A stretch of 51,891 bases of DNA from contig NZ_NHRY01000227.1 of assembly GCF_002937115.1 (NCBI RefSeq), positions 1 through 51,891 on the forward strand, read 5' to 3'. Position 1 is the stretch's first letter, and each line of letters begins with the position of its first letter. The DNA comes from Rhodopila globiformis. GTDB lineage: Bacteria; Pseudomonadota; Alphaproteobacteria; Acetobacterales; Acetobacteraceae. This document shows positions 1 through 8,453 of this stretch, piece by piece. The notes beneath the pieces were generated by a model, which worked only from the letters and a program-made list of their open reading frames with translations, was not told the origin of the DNA and searched no databases. Position numbers and translations under genes: made by a program.

Positions 1-185
1 GCACAGGCGGGGCGTCAGCGCCGCCCACCGCCAAAGCCGCGTAAGTCATCCAACGCCGCCATCATCGTTCCGGGTACGTGGCGCTAATTCAGCGCCACGG
101 AGAAGAAACGTCGCCTGGAAACTACAGTTGGAATCTTGCCGTTCCCATATGGCGATCTTCGTCAGAACGAGGCTTTTTCAGATCA
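1..185. other. Window edge and IS flank, no assigned gene
   Basis: A reading frame open from the window edge stops at position 91 on the plus strand. Its Arg/Pro-rich translation resembles nothing I recognise and it may be the end of a truncated gene. The rest is the upstream flank of the transposase gene. The left end of the insertion sequence should lie here, probably around 165-180, but I could not pair it convincingly with the right end. Confidence 0.3.
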
Positions 186-1343
186 GTGCTACACGTTGAC
201 CATCAGCGCTGGGGCCAGACGGTTGCGGATCTGCGCGATCTGGCCCTGAGTGCCCCGCCTCCCCGCAGCCGCGAACGCTTCCTGGCCCTGCACGAGATCG
301 CCGCAGGCAGTTGTGCCACGACGGTTGCCGAACACACCGGACGACGCGCGCAAACCGTAATGGGTTGGCTGCACGCCTACAACGAACACGGCCCCGAGGC
401 GCTGACCTATCAGCGCACCGGTGGCCGCCCCCCCTTTGCCCCGATATCGCCGCCGCGCTTGGCGAGCAGGTTCGCGCCGCAGAACGCCAAGCGGCCAGTC
501 CACCGGTCGCCGGAGCCGACGTAAAGCCACGTTGGACGCTGCGGCGTCTGGTCGGCTTCGTGCGGGAGCAGTTCGGCCGCCGCTTCTGTCGCGAGACCAT
601 CCGCCGCGCGCTGCACCGGCTCAAGCTGTCGTGGAAGAAGGCACACAAGCTGCTCGGCCGCGCCGAGCCGGCTAACCGCTTGGCAAGGCATCAGTCCGCT
701 TCGCGGCCTGATCCGGAGAAACGGGAGGCTTTTGTCGCCCAGATCGGTGCGGTGTTGGATGGTGCGCGCGATGAGCGCCATCACGTGGTCTACCTTGATG
801 AGGCACATCTCCATCAGGACGTCGACCTCGGCTATGGCTGGGGCGAGCGTGGCAGGCGCTTCCAGGTCGCTTCAAGCTCACCCGGCCTGAAGGCCAAGGT
901 CTCGTTCTATGGGTTGTATCTGTATAACGAAGGCCAAGTACGGATCTGGCCCTATGACCGGGCCGAGGGCGGCAATACCATCGACGTGCTGCGCCGCTTG
1001 CGCGCCGAGATCCCGACCGGCAAGCTGATCGTGCTGTGGGATGGGGCGCCGTATCACCGCTCCAAGACGGTCTGGTCCGCCGCTGGCAGCCTGGGCATCC
1101 ATCTGCTGCCGCTGCCCAGCTACAGCCCCGACCTGATGGCGGTCGAGCCGCTGTGGCGCTGGCTGCGCGAGGACGTCACCTACCACCACTGCCATGCCAC
1201 GGCTGAGGACCTGATCCGCCGCGTCGCCGCTTTCGAAGCCGCCGTCAATGCCGATCCCTGTGCTGTTGCCGATCGGCTGTGGGTCAAGGATCATCTTGAT
1301 CCTGAGGAGGAGAAGCTACGGTTCTCAAAGTAGACGCGGTTTA
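170..1343 (+). mobile_element. IS630-family insertion sequence (ends approximate)
   Basis: The element carries a single IS630-type transposase gene. The right end is placed between the transposase stop at 1333 and the point near 1338-1343 where integrase coding sequence resumes. IS630 elements insert at TA, and TA dinucleotides occur at 1331-1332 and 1342-1343. I could not find a clean terminal inverted repeat on the left, so the left boundary is a guess. The insertion has removed or displaced the 5' part of an integrase gene. Confidence 0.6.
186..1333 (+). CDS. IS630-family transposase, two overlapping frames joined by a -1 shift
   Basis: Frame A starts at GTG 186, or further upstream, and encodes an N-terminal helix-turn-helix region. 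It continues past a run of seven C at 428-434. Frame B (-1 relative to A) takes over there and runs to 1333 with the DDE catalytic domain. Visible motifs are VVYLDEAH (first Asp), LIVLWDGAPYHRSK (second Asp) and YSPDLMAVEPLWRWLRED (Glu), the usual IS630 D-D-E order. Reading C CCC CCC with a -1 slip gives GGRPP followed by the frame-B sequence CPDIAAALGEQ, with no gap in family-like sequence. Several IS630 groups are annotated with programmed frameshifting, so the gene may be functional rather than broken. A simple indel in the homopolymer is the alternative. It catalyses cut-and-paste transposition at TA sites. Confidence 0.8.
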
Positions 1344-1772
1344 AGAAGGACGGCTATGGTCAGGATGGCCGAGGCCGGGGCTACAGACGCGCAGATCGCC
1401 GCGGTGTCCGGCCACACCATCGAGCAGACACGGCGCATCCTGGACACTTATATCCCGCGTCGCGGCGAGGTCGCGGCGGGCGCCATCGCCGCCTGGGAGC
1501 GGATGAACGATGCCAAGTCACCGGGCCGCCAGCCCCTGAGCGCTCAGGACCGCGAACGGGTGAACAAACTGGCCGCCGTCGGCGGGGCGCCAGTCAGCAT
1601 CGCTGAGGCGTTCGGCATCGCGGTGGAGGGTGTCGTCGCCGTCCTGGATGGGCGGAGGTCACAGCTTGAAATCCGCCCGTTCCGAAACCTCGGAAATTAC
1701 GGAACATCGTTTCAGCAAAAGCCGGCTAACTTATTGAAAAATTGGCGCGCCCTACAGGATTCGAACCTGTGA
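1338..1772 (+). pseudogene. Tyrosine recombinase (phage-type integrase), C-terminal remnant
   Basis: Only the C-terminal catalytic part survives. GLRRTAMVRMAEAGATDAQI followed by AAVSGHTIEQTRRILDTYIP is the box II region of tyrosine recombinases: the conserved Arg of HxxR, then the downstream GH motif and the nucleophile segment ending in the tyrosine. The His of HxxR reads Arg here. Upstream the frame runs straight into the IS630 element, so the core-binding domain and the first catalytic Arg are lost. The frame runs on into the 3' end of the neighbouring tRNA gene, the position expected for an integrase beside its attachment site. The remnant is almost certainly inactive. Confidence 0.7.
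1743..1772. other. Probable attachment-site core at the tRNA-Arg 3' end
   Basis: The integrase remnant reads directly into the CCA end and T arm of tRNA-Arg. Tyrosine integrases of islands and phages commonly recombine at tRNA 3' ends, and integrase next to tRNA is the usual layout. No second copy of this segment was noticed in the window, so the partner site would lie to the left of position 1. This is inference from context. Confidence 0.35.
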
Positions 1773-1819
1773 CCCACAGCTTAGAAGGCTGTTGCTCTAT
1801 CCAACTGAGCTAAGGGCGC
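1746..1819 (-). tRNA. tRNA-Arg (anticodon UCU)
   Basis: Read on the minus strand from 1819, the sequence folds as a standard cloverleaf. The acceptor stem GCGCCCT pairs with AGGGCGC, the D arm contains AGCTCAGTTGGATAGAGC, the anticodon loop is CTTCTAA with anticodon TCT, the T arm contains GGTTCGAATCC, and the discriminator is G. CCA is encoded at 1743-1745. The anticodon reads AGA arginine codons. The 3' end faces an integrase remnant, so this tRNA was probably the attachment site of an integrated element. Confidence 0.95.
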
Positions 1820-1991
1820 CCGCCGCCATGCGACTTGCGTCGGTGGCCGTGCCCGGGCGATCGCGTACGCCGTCCGGACCCGGCCGGTGACCTCTTTACC
1901 CTGCTTGCCCGGCCATGCCAATTGTCCAAAATTGCCGCGCCGCCAGCGACTCGGCGGGGCCAACCGAACGTCCTGGATTATCACCCCGCCC

Positions 1992-2909
1992 ATGGCGAAA
2001 GCAGCCGTCACCTACCACTTCGCGGTCCTGATCGACGCCGACAACACCTCGCCGCAGATCGCGGCCGGGCTGTTTGCCGCCGTGGCCAAGCTGGGCGAGG
2101 CCAGCGTCCGGCGGATCTACGGCCCCTTCTCCGGCACACGGCTGAAATCCTGGGCCGAGACCCTGGCGGCCTATGCCATCGTGCCGCACCAGGCATTCGC
2201 CAACACGCAGGGCAAGAACGCCTCCGACATCGCCCTGGTGATCGACGCCATGGACCTGCTGCACACCGGCCGGTTCGACGGCTTCTGCCTGGTGTCGTCG
2301 GACAGCGACTTTACCCGCCTCGCCGCCCGCATCCGCGAGCAGGGGCTGGCGGTGTACGGCTTCGGCACGGCGACCACGCCGGAGTCGGCCCGGCAGGCCT
2401 GCAAGCAGTTCTTCGATACGGGGACGCTGCTGCCGCCGACGGCGAAGGCGGCCAAGGCGAAGGGGAAAAGGGCCGTGAAGCTGCCGCTGCTGGAGCCGGA
2501 TGATCCGTTTACAGTGCCGCTGCAAATTCCGGCACCGGAACCGCTGCCGGCGGCCGCGCTGCCGCCTCTGCCCAGATCGGTCATCCAGCCGATTGGCGCG
2601 GCGGCCGGCCTGCTGGAGCAGGCGGTGGCGCTGGCCACGGGCGCGAATCGCTGGGCCAGTTTCAACGGCGTCGTCACGGCGATCGGCGAGCTGGCCCCGG
2701 ATTTCAACCCGAAATCATACGGCTGCTCGAAACTCAGCCTGCTGTTCACCAATAGCGACCGGTTCACCATTCGGCGTGACAAGAAGAAGCAGATCCACGT
2801 CCGGCTGCTGCCGTTGCAGGACGGTCCACCCGAGGCGGATGATGAGGACCTGTACCGCTGTTGGTCGCAACACCCGGGTTACGACGACGCCGACGAGATT
2901 CCGTTCTGA
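1992..2909 (+). CDS. NYN-domain (LabA/DUF88-like) protein with C-terminal LOTUS/OST-HTH domain
   Basis: The protein is 305 aa from ATG 1992, chosen because the NYN domain begins immediately after it. The longer upstream frame overlaps the tRNA promoter side and is not protein-like. Residues about 9-145 form a NYN PIN-like nuclease domain: the acidic motif LIDADNTSP (D15, D17), SDIALVIDAMDLL and VSSDSDFTRLA give the expected metal-binding Asp cluster. A Pro/Ala-rich linker follows, then a winged-helix region (about 215-275) with GCSKLSLLFTNSDRFTIRR, typical of OST-HTH/LOTUS RNA-binding domains. NYN-LOTUS proteins are thought to act on RNA. The substrate here is unknown. The gene stands alone, transcribed away from the tRNA, and ends in an acidic tail. 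Confidence 0.88.
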   Translation: MAKAAVTYHFAVLIDADNTSPQIAAGLFAAVAKLGEASVRRIYGPFSGTRLKSWAETLAAYAIVPHQAFANTQGKNASDIALVIDAMDLLHTGRFDGFCLVSSDSDFTRLAARIREQGLAVYGFGTATTPESARQACKQFFDTGTLLPPTAKAAKAKGKRAVKLPLLEPDDPFTVPLQIPAPEPLPAAALPPLPRSVIQPIGAAAGLLEQAVALATGANRWASFNGVVTAIGELAPDFNPKSYGCSKLSLLFTNSDRFTIRRDKKKQIHVRLLPLQDGPPEADDEDLYRCWSQHPGYDDADEIPF

Positions 2910-4107
2910 GGCGTTCCCGCGTTGCCACCGGGACCCCCGGACGATGCGCAGCCGTGTTCCGCCGTGCAGCCCTTGCATGGCGCCAACCATCGCCGCAACG
3001 CCGGTTCCGCACCCGGCCGCCGATGCCCGCGGTTTTGCACTCATCCCGGACCTATCGCCCATTCAGGCGACGGTGCCGGGCCTGACAGTGCGGGCGGACG
3101 CTGCCGTCGATGCGGAATCGCCGGCCGCAGACCCGGTCCACCGAGTGCGCGTCGGGCAGGCATGCACCGCATTCGCATGTCATGCGTGCGTCCAGCGCGC
3201 CGGCAACGCCACTGTATCCGGCCACACCACCGGATCTGCACGCATAGCCGGCGAGGCCCTTTCGCCGGCGTGGCGATCGCCCGGCAAGCGGCGCGGTCGC
3301 CTGCCCGGGCCCGGCTGACGCGCATCGCCGGCGGCGGCGGGGGGTGGCGCTGGCCGAGCGACGCGGGCGGATGGACGCGCCCCCTCTGGCGTCCTGCGAT
3401 GCAACATTCGATCCGCACAGGTATTTCGATGCCGGCCTCAGGCGCAACATTGGCCGCCGCCTTGTAGCGAAGCGCCGCTGCGCCGGTAGCCCGCCAGCCA
3501 TGTGCGCAGCCTGCCGCGGCGGCCGGCGAGACCCCCGGATCAACATGGGCAGCTGGCGAGGCTGTTGTCTCAAATTAGGTGCAGCCGTGCCAAAATACTC
3601 GGAATCAACACGTGGAATCAACCGTCCTCATGTTTCAAACATAACTGTAGCGTTACACCTGCGGGACTGGCTGCACAACGGCGCATTGGCCACTCGCGCC
3701 CGCGGGGCCGGGCGGGCAGGCATCGGAACGGGCTCGGGCAGCCGAACGGCATCACGGTCTAATCAAACTGAAACAGCAACGTTATGCCTTGCGGCGTCCT
3801 GCGGCCGGGCTGGGCAATCCAGGTTCCGCTTTGCCGGCCGGACACGTTATGCCAAAGCCGGGGCAGGAGCGGGCTGTTCTGCTGAGTAAAGTTGCGAATC
3901 AGTACTGGGTTCTCCTGATCTGTTCAGCGGCAGGAGCGAAAAAATTTCGCCGCCTGTTAAAACGTGCTTTACCGATCTCCGGTGTTACGGGACACGCCGC
4001 GCCCTGACCACGTCGGGGTTTCTTTAAACGCACGATCAGGTTCACCATGACGATCAGGTCCACCTTGGATTACTTCCGTATATTTCCCGGACGCCGCGTT
4101 GTGTCTG
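2910..4107. other. Long intergenic region, no convincing gene
   Basis: About 1.2 kb without a recognisable coding sequence. Open frames exist on both strands but give Arg/Pro-rich, low-complexity translations typical of GC-rich shadows. Base composition falls after about 3570 and stretches around 3880-4000 are AT-richer than the surroundings, including the small palindrome GCGAAAAAATTTCGC near 3937. A short direct repeat, CGATCAGGT with CACC a few bases on, occurs twice at 4034-4067. Probably decayed or non-coding DNA. Confidence 0.5.
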
Positions 4108-4218
4108 AGTGTCTGTCCGCGAAGTTCCCCTTATCTTCCAATTAGTTATGGACGACACGGTGTCGCTCATCGGCGGAAACCGCCACTATCTTCGAGACTG
4201 TTCCGCTACCAACAGTTG
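4108..4218 (-). repeat. 152-bp repeat family (GTGTCTGTCC ends), truncated copy A
   Basis: Read in reverse this matches the right two-thirds of the full copies at 5197-5348 and 30130-30281, including the shared blocks GATAAGGG, CCGATGAGCGACACCG and GGAACAGTCTCGAAAG. The match stops abruptly at 4218 where a second, TA-flanked element is inserted, and does not clearly resume beyond it. Confidence 0.8.
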
Positions 4219-4220
4219 TA

Positions 4221-4359
4221 ATAGGGGCAAAACCCCGGGCGAATTTGGTGATTGCCCATATCGTTCCGCATCTGTATCCAAAAAAATGGCGGAATTCCGT
4301 GCCTGTCGTTCCAGTTTCGAGCGTATGCTGCACGTACATGCCCAGGGTTTTGCCCCTAT
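4221..4359. repeat. MITE-like element with terminal inverted repeats and TA target duplication
   Basis: The 139-bp element begins ATAGGGGCAAAACCCCGGGC and ends with the inverted copy, with one mismatch in 20 bp. It is flanked by TA at 4219-4220 and 4360-4361. It has no coding capacity. TA duplication fits mobilisation by an IS630/Tc1-mariner-type transposase. The IS630 copy at the left of the window is one possible helper, but its ends do not obviously match. The element sits at the edge of a second repeat (4108-4218). Confidence 0.8.
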
Positions 4360-4361
4360 TA

Positions 4362-4707
4362 CTCACCGTCTGCCAAGATAACCCTGGCTGGATCAATAGC
4401 ACCACAATTTTGTCGAAGCAGGCGAAAACCGCGGTATTCCGCGGGTTTTCAAGCCGGATCAGGCGCTAACTGCGGAAGTTGGGTATAATTTTGCCGTCAA
4501 CGACTGCGGAACCACGCCGCGTCCGGCTATCGCCCCATGTCCCGCCGATCGGCGGCAAAGCCGGTGCCTGCGTCATCACGTTCCTGGCACATGTGAAGAC
4601 GGTCACTGTTTTTCGGCCGCGCGAACGGCACTGCAGAGGCAGCACGAAAGGGCGTGCGGGACATCCGAACCGTCGCGCCTTCAATGACTGGCATGGAGCA
4701 ATGTGGG
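4362..4707. other. Intergenic region, nothing recognised
   Basis: Between the MITE and the next possible gene there is no supported coding sequence, RNA gene or strong hairpin. Confidence 0.4.
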
Positions 4708-5124
4708 ATGCAGGAAGACACACCGCGATCATTCCCGCCATCTGCCGGCAGGATCGCTTTGCGACCCCGTCGTGGTTTTCGCATCGTGCGTCGCATCACC
4801 CGCGGGCTGGATCGCCTGGACAGGCTGATCGTGCGCTGCGCCAAAGCCATGGGCCGGGCTTACCTGGACGGCGTCATTGCCTACGGCGCGGCGTTGCACG
4901 GGGTGTCGTGGGTGGCCGTTGCGGGCGCAACGATGGCGGCTCCGCCGGAAACGCGGAACCAACCCGATTTGCATGACGACCTGCCCGAGGCGCCGCTCCG
5001 CGATTTCGAGGAACTGCTGGCCTGGCTGAACGCCCAAGGCGATCACGTTCGGCGGAGGCCGGATTGCGGCACCGTCCTGGCCGGCAATGCGCTCAAGCCG
5101 ATCGGCCGGCGGGGCGAAGCCTGA
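4708..5124 (+). CDS. Hypothetical protein, uncertain
   Basis: A 138-aa frame from ATG 4708. An upstream in-frame start at 4654 is possible. The middle part (about 4790-5040) has strong G/C preference at third codon positions and reads as a plausible protein: a basic N-terminus, a hydrophobic stretch YLDGVIAYGAALHGVSWVAV that could be one membrane segment, then an acidic segment with LRDFEELLAWLNAQGD. No family is recognised and no clear ribosome binding site precedes the start. It is flanked by repeats on both sides. It may be a real orphan gene or a chance frame. Confidence 0.35.
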   Translation: MQEDTPRSFPPSAGRIALRPRRGFRIVRRITRGLDRLDRLIVRCAKAMGRAYLDGVIAYGAALHGVSWVAVAGATMAAPPETRNQPDLHDDLPEAPLRDFEELLAWLNAQGDHVRRRPDCGTVLAGNALKPIGRRGEA

Positions 5125-5196
5125 AATGGGATATTGCCAGTCTGGATCTTGATGCCGGATATCGCCGTGCAGCCGTAACGAAAAATCCGCCTCTTA

Positions 5197-5348
5197 GTGT
5201 CTGTCCAAGAAGGAAGCCAATGAAATCAATGGGCTAATCCACTGTTGGTGGCGGAACAGTCTCGAAAGTAGTGGCGGTTTCCGCCGATGAACGACACCGC
5301 GCCGTCCGTAACCAATTGGAAGATAAGGGAAAGTTCTCGGACAGACAC
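5197..5348 (+). repeat. 152-bp repeat family, full copy B
   Basis: A complete copy with inverted ends GTGTCTGTCC and GGACAGACAC, flanked by TTA on both sides (5194-5196 and 5349-5351), consistent with a 3-bp target duplication. The interior contains CGGTTTCCGCCGATGAACGA and a long stretch shared with the copies at 4108-4218 and 30130-30281. There is no coding function of its own; open frames through it are found only because the repeat happens to be open. The size, ends and flanks are those of a MITE. Confidence 0.85.
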
Positions 5349-5444
5349 TTATGAATCCGGCCCTCGTCGTCTGGATTGCCGGGCCGCGTGTTGCGGCAGG
5401 AACAGCCAGGCCCCATTGAAGCCGCCGCGGCCGCAGGGCGCAAC

Positions 5445-5612
5445 AAATTCTTCTCTGCATGCTCTGCGATCTCTGCGTTAAATCGCGGTGGCCGGGGCGC
5501 CACCGGCGTTTCGGGTTGGCCGACTCACTGGCAGCGCCGCTCTTTGTTGCGTCACCGCATTTTTAAAACGCAGAGACCGCAGAGCGGGGCGCAGAGCACG
5601 CAGAGAAGAGAT
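5445..5612. repeat. Inverted-repeat element with CGCAGAG arms
   Basis: The left arm (5445-5480, containing TTCTTCTCTGCATGCTCTGC) and right arm (5566-5612, containing AACGCAGAGACCGCAGAGC) are imperfect reverse complements separated by about 85 bp. Such CGCAGAGA-type inverted elements recur in intergenic DNA of many bacteria. Nothing in the spacer looks coding. Confidence 0.65.
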
Positions 5613-6404
5613 TCAGATGGCCTGCGGCCGCGGTGGCTGCGGGTTGGTCACCGTGCCTTGTCTGTCATGGCCGGGACAATGGGAGCTCGATCTGCGAATG
5701 GCGTGCAGGACGAGCCGAACAAACAACGATAAGGTTTCTTCGTGATAACAGCTATCAGGACGCCCTGGCTGTGATCAGCAAGGCACGGCGATCAATGCCA
5801 GGTCAATGCGGCCGCAGGCTTACCGGACTCCGGCTCTGCGCGCGCTGCCATGAAATTGGATTGCTGGGCACCGGCCGTTCAGGACCGTCATGATGGACCC
5901 GCGCCGCGGGGAACGGCCCGATCCGGCGATCGTGCACCGGGACGCTGCCAGCAGGCGTTTCCTGAAGCGCGACACCGGATATCGGCCGATCGCGCGCCGC
6001 CCGTGCCGGCGGCCCGCCTCCATCCGGACGCAGACCGACGGGGCCGGCCGTGACTCCGGCTGCCGAAACGCCGTGATGCCGCGCTCCGTCTCCGAATCCT
6101 GGTTTCGGACACGAAAGGGCTGCATGATCACTTCAAGCGCCCGTTGCAGGGCCGGCGAGAACAAATACGGGGATGAACACCAGGCGCCGCTCCAGGCTTT
6201 TGTAGGCTGCGTCAACGCACGTCCGGTTGTTGCGTCTATCCTGCAAAGGCACAGGTCGTTACGCGCATTGTCCCGCACAAATGTACAAGCGATGTCAGAA
6301 ACCATACCGGCAGCCGGGAACACGGCGGCGCGACCACATCCCGCCGGCGAGCCAGCCGTCTCGCCAATCAGGCAACCACGCACTGGCCCCGGTGCAAGAG
6401 GGCG
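5613..6404. other. Intergenic region, no supported gene
   Basis: About 800 bp. A minus-strand frame over 5820-6383 would give a 187-aa Arg/Cys-rich protein without family resemblance, clear start signal or consistent codon bias, and I treat it as chance. No RNA gene or strong hairpin was seen before the terminator at 6405. Confidence 0.4.
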
Positions 6405-6444
6405 GGAAAAATGCGTAAGGCGCGCAATTCCTCGCGCGCCTTAC
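6405..6444 (-). terminator. Rho-independent terminator of the 22-aa peptide gene
   Basis: On the minus strand GTAAGGCGCGC, an 8-nt loop, then GCGCGCCTTAC form an 11-bp perfect stem (6415-6444), followed by a short spacer and a run of five T. It lies 12 bp after the stop codon of the small gene at 6457-6525, which supports that gene being a separate transcription unit. Confidence 0.85.
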
Positions 6445-6456
6445 CCAGAAGATCAG

Positions 6457-6525
6457 TTACTGCCGGGAGAGCAGGACGATACCGATCGCCGGAGCGATGA
6501 GTATCCACATCCAAACCATTGCCAT
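6457..6525 (-). CDS. 22-residue hydrophobic (single-span membrane) peptide
   Basis: The minus-strand frame from ATG 6525 to TAA 6457 encodes 22 residues: a short N-terminus with three Met and two Trp, an uninterrupted hydrophobic stretch WILIAPAIGIVLL, and a polar C-terminus SRQ. A good ribosome binding site, AGGAG, lies about 7 nt upstream of the ATG (about 6533-6537). A strong terminator follows 12 bp after the stop. A single transmembrane helix with a basic tail resembles small regulators or subunits of membrane complexes such as CydX or KdpF by size and topology only; no sequence match is claimed. Upstream, AGCGGTTCGTC occurs twice (6555-6565 and 6590-6600) around a GGAAC motif that could be an ECF-sigma -35 element, which is speculative. 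Confidence 0.65.
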   Translation of the reverse strand: MAMVWMWILIAPAIGIVLLSRQ

Positions 6526-6980
6526 GTCATTCTCCTGTGTTGACTTGATCGACCAGCGGTTCGTCTGACTGTTCCAATGACGGCATTACAGCGGTTCGTC
6601 GGCGTACGCACACAATCAACAGTGCATGGGCGTTGGCCTGGGTGCCATGGCCATCCCGTGCCGCATACATGCGCCGATCAACACCCGCTATGTTTGACTA
6701 TACGATCGATCCGTTCGGCTGTCCAGCCATTGACGTCAACAGTGCTTGACGTTGCGACCAGCGTTTGCGTGGACAGGCCGGGACAGCCGCCCATGCCCGT
6801 GCTGCAGCGCGGAACAGGCGCCCCGCAACCGCGACAGCCCGGTAGAATAACGACATGCCGGCTCCGGCGGCGCGACCGGAGCCGCGTCGCGCAGGCGCCA
6901 TCGCGCGGCCAGGGCGCAGGCCGCTTGGATCGGTCCTCGCCGGCCTGCCCGCTCGCGCCGGCTGCCGGGCTGCGGCCAAG
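6526..6980. other. Intergenic region holding the small-gene promoter
   Basis: The part nearest 6526 must hold the promoter of the 22-aa gene. It contains two direct copies of AGCGGTTCGTC 35 bp apart. The remainder lies downstream of the chemoreceptor-like gene, and no gene was recognised there. Confidence 0.4.
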
Positions 6981-8453
6981 CTATGCGCAATAGCCCAGGC
7001 GCAGCCCGCCCCAGTGCCGACCGAGGACCATGATGGGCGCCGAGACGTCCTTCATCGCGAGATGGCTGGCGCCCAGGTCCCTGCGGTAGCGCTGCAGCAG
7101 GAAGGGCTTGCGGTTCCGCGCCGCCGCCAGGCCGACGCGATCGGTGAAGATGCGCCGGTTCCGGCAATGCGCGGCATTCCAGTCCGCATCCGGGCCTTGC
7201 GGCTGGGCGAACCGGAGGTTGTGTGTGGGCAGGTAACCGTTCCGGTCCACGGCGACGCAGAACACCACGTTTTCGTGCATGGCCAGCACGTCCTCCTGCA
7301 GGCGCGGCAGCACGCGATCGGCGAAGCCGGTGAGCCGCGTCAGGTACTGCTGCGGATCGGTGCCGGGGATTGGCGCGTAGTGCTCGTCGAACAGGTCGTC
7401 CTCGCTGATCTCGCCGTGCGACAGCGCCGCTTCGAACAGGGCGCCGATGCGCCTTGCCTCGGCGCGCACGCGGTCGATGAACGGGGTGTCGACCGTGGCG
7501 ACGCCGGAACTTGCCGCCGCGGTCATCAGCGTCTCGGCGACGCCCACCATGCGCCCGATCCGGGCATTGTCCGTCTCCAGCCCGGCGTTCGCGGCGTGAA
7601 GCTGGCTGATCAGCCCGACCAGGGTACCGATGAAACCCCGGCTCTCGTCGTCGATCGCCGCGGCCGCCTGGGTGATGACCACGGCCTGGCGGCTGATCTC
7701 GCCGGTGGCGCGATCGGCCCGGGCGACGATGCCTGCCAGGCCTGTGGCCTCGCCTTGCGCGGTTTCGGCGGCGTCCGCCCCCTCGGCCGCATGCTGGACC
7801 AGGTGCCCGGCGGCTTGGCGCAGGCTGCCGACCGTTTCGTGGATCTGAGCCGTGGCGCGGGCTGTTGTCGCCGCCAGCGCCTTCACCTCTCCGGCGACCA
7901 AGGCGAAGCTCTTGTCGGCCCATCCGGCCCGAGCCGCCTCGATCGTCGCGTTCAGCGCCAGCAGGTTGGTCTGGCCGGCAACGCGGGCGAGGTCGGCGGC
8001 GATCCGGTCGATCTGCGCCAGGGCACCGTCCAGCGCCCTGGCGTCATGCGCGATGGCGGCGGCGAGGCGCGACAGGTCCGCCATGGTCGCCACCGTCCGG
8101 TCCAGCGTCCCGCGCGACTCCGCGATATCGTTATGTGCTTCGATGGCCAGCTTCTCCACCGCGCCGGCCGCCGCGACGACGCGGGCGTTGCCGTCGATCA
8201 CCTCGGCGGCCCGCGCCCGCATCGTGTCGAACTGCGCGACGGTTCCGGCCAGCCTGGCGGACAGCGCCGCAACCGACCCGGCGACGTCGCCAACCTCCAC
8301 GCCGAGGGCGCCAGCCTGCCCGGCAACCGTGCCGATCGTGGCGGCAAGGTCGGGGCCTGCCGGAGGGTCCGTGGCAGCCGGCTGGCCCGGCGGCGGGACC
8401 GATTCGACGGGATCATCCTGAAGCCGCGCGCCGAATCGGACCAATCTGAGCAT
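6981..8453 (-). CDS. Soluble methyl-accepting chemotaxis-like protein
   Basis: The protein is 490 aa from ATG 8453; a TTG ten codons upstream is less likely. The N-terminal half is an MCP signalling coiled coil. The hairpin tip is recognisable as [20 protein letters not shown] followed by [13 protein letters not shown]. There is no N-terminal signal or membrane helix, so the receptor is cytoplasmic. The C-terminal third (from about residue 350) contains [16 protein letters not shown], then [17 protein letters not shown] and ends GGLRLGYCA, a C-terminal sensor arrangement resembling Cache-like modules seen in soluble alphaproteobacterial MCPs. The family couples a sensed ligand to CheA. No che genes are nearby, so its pathway is elsewhere. 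It lies downstream of the molybdenum-enzyme maturation genes on the same strand, but 142 bp away. Confidence 0.88.
   Translation of the reverse strand: MLRLVRFGARLQDDPVESVPPPGQPAATDPPAGPDLAATIGTVAGQAGALGVEVGDVAGSVAALSARLAGTVAQFDTMRARAAEVIDGNARVVAAAGAVEKLAIEAHNDIAESRGTLDRTVATMADLSRLAAAIAHDARALDGALAQIDRIAADLARVAGQTNLLALNATIEAARAGWADKSFALVAGEVKALAATTARATAQIHETVGSLRQAAGHLVQHAAEGADAAETAQGEATGLAGIVARADRATGEISRQAVVITQAAAAIDDESRGFIGTLVGLISQLHAANAGLETDNARIGRMVGVAETLMTAAASSGVATVDTPFIDRVRAEARRIGALFEAALSHGEISEDDLFDEHYAPIPGTDPQQYLTRLTGFADRVLPRLQEDVLAMHENVVFCVAVDRNGYLPTHNLRFAQPQGPDADWNAAHCRNRRIFTDRVGLAAARNRKPFLLQRYRRDLGASHLAMKDVSAPIMVLGRHWGGLRLGYCA

Noticed and set aside
3052-3889. Long overlapping open frames on both strands (up to 189 aa)
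   Set aside because: Translations are Arg/Pro/Ala-rich low-complexity sequence, typical of chance frames in GC-rich DNA. No motif was found.
5820-6383. A 187-aa minus-strand open frame
   Set aside because: Arg/Cys-rich translation, no start signal, no family and no codon bias. It lies in a repeat-rich gap.
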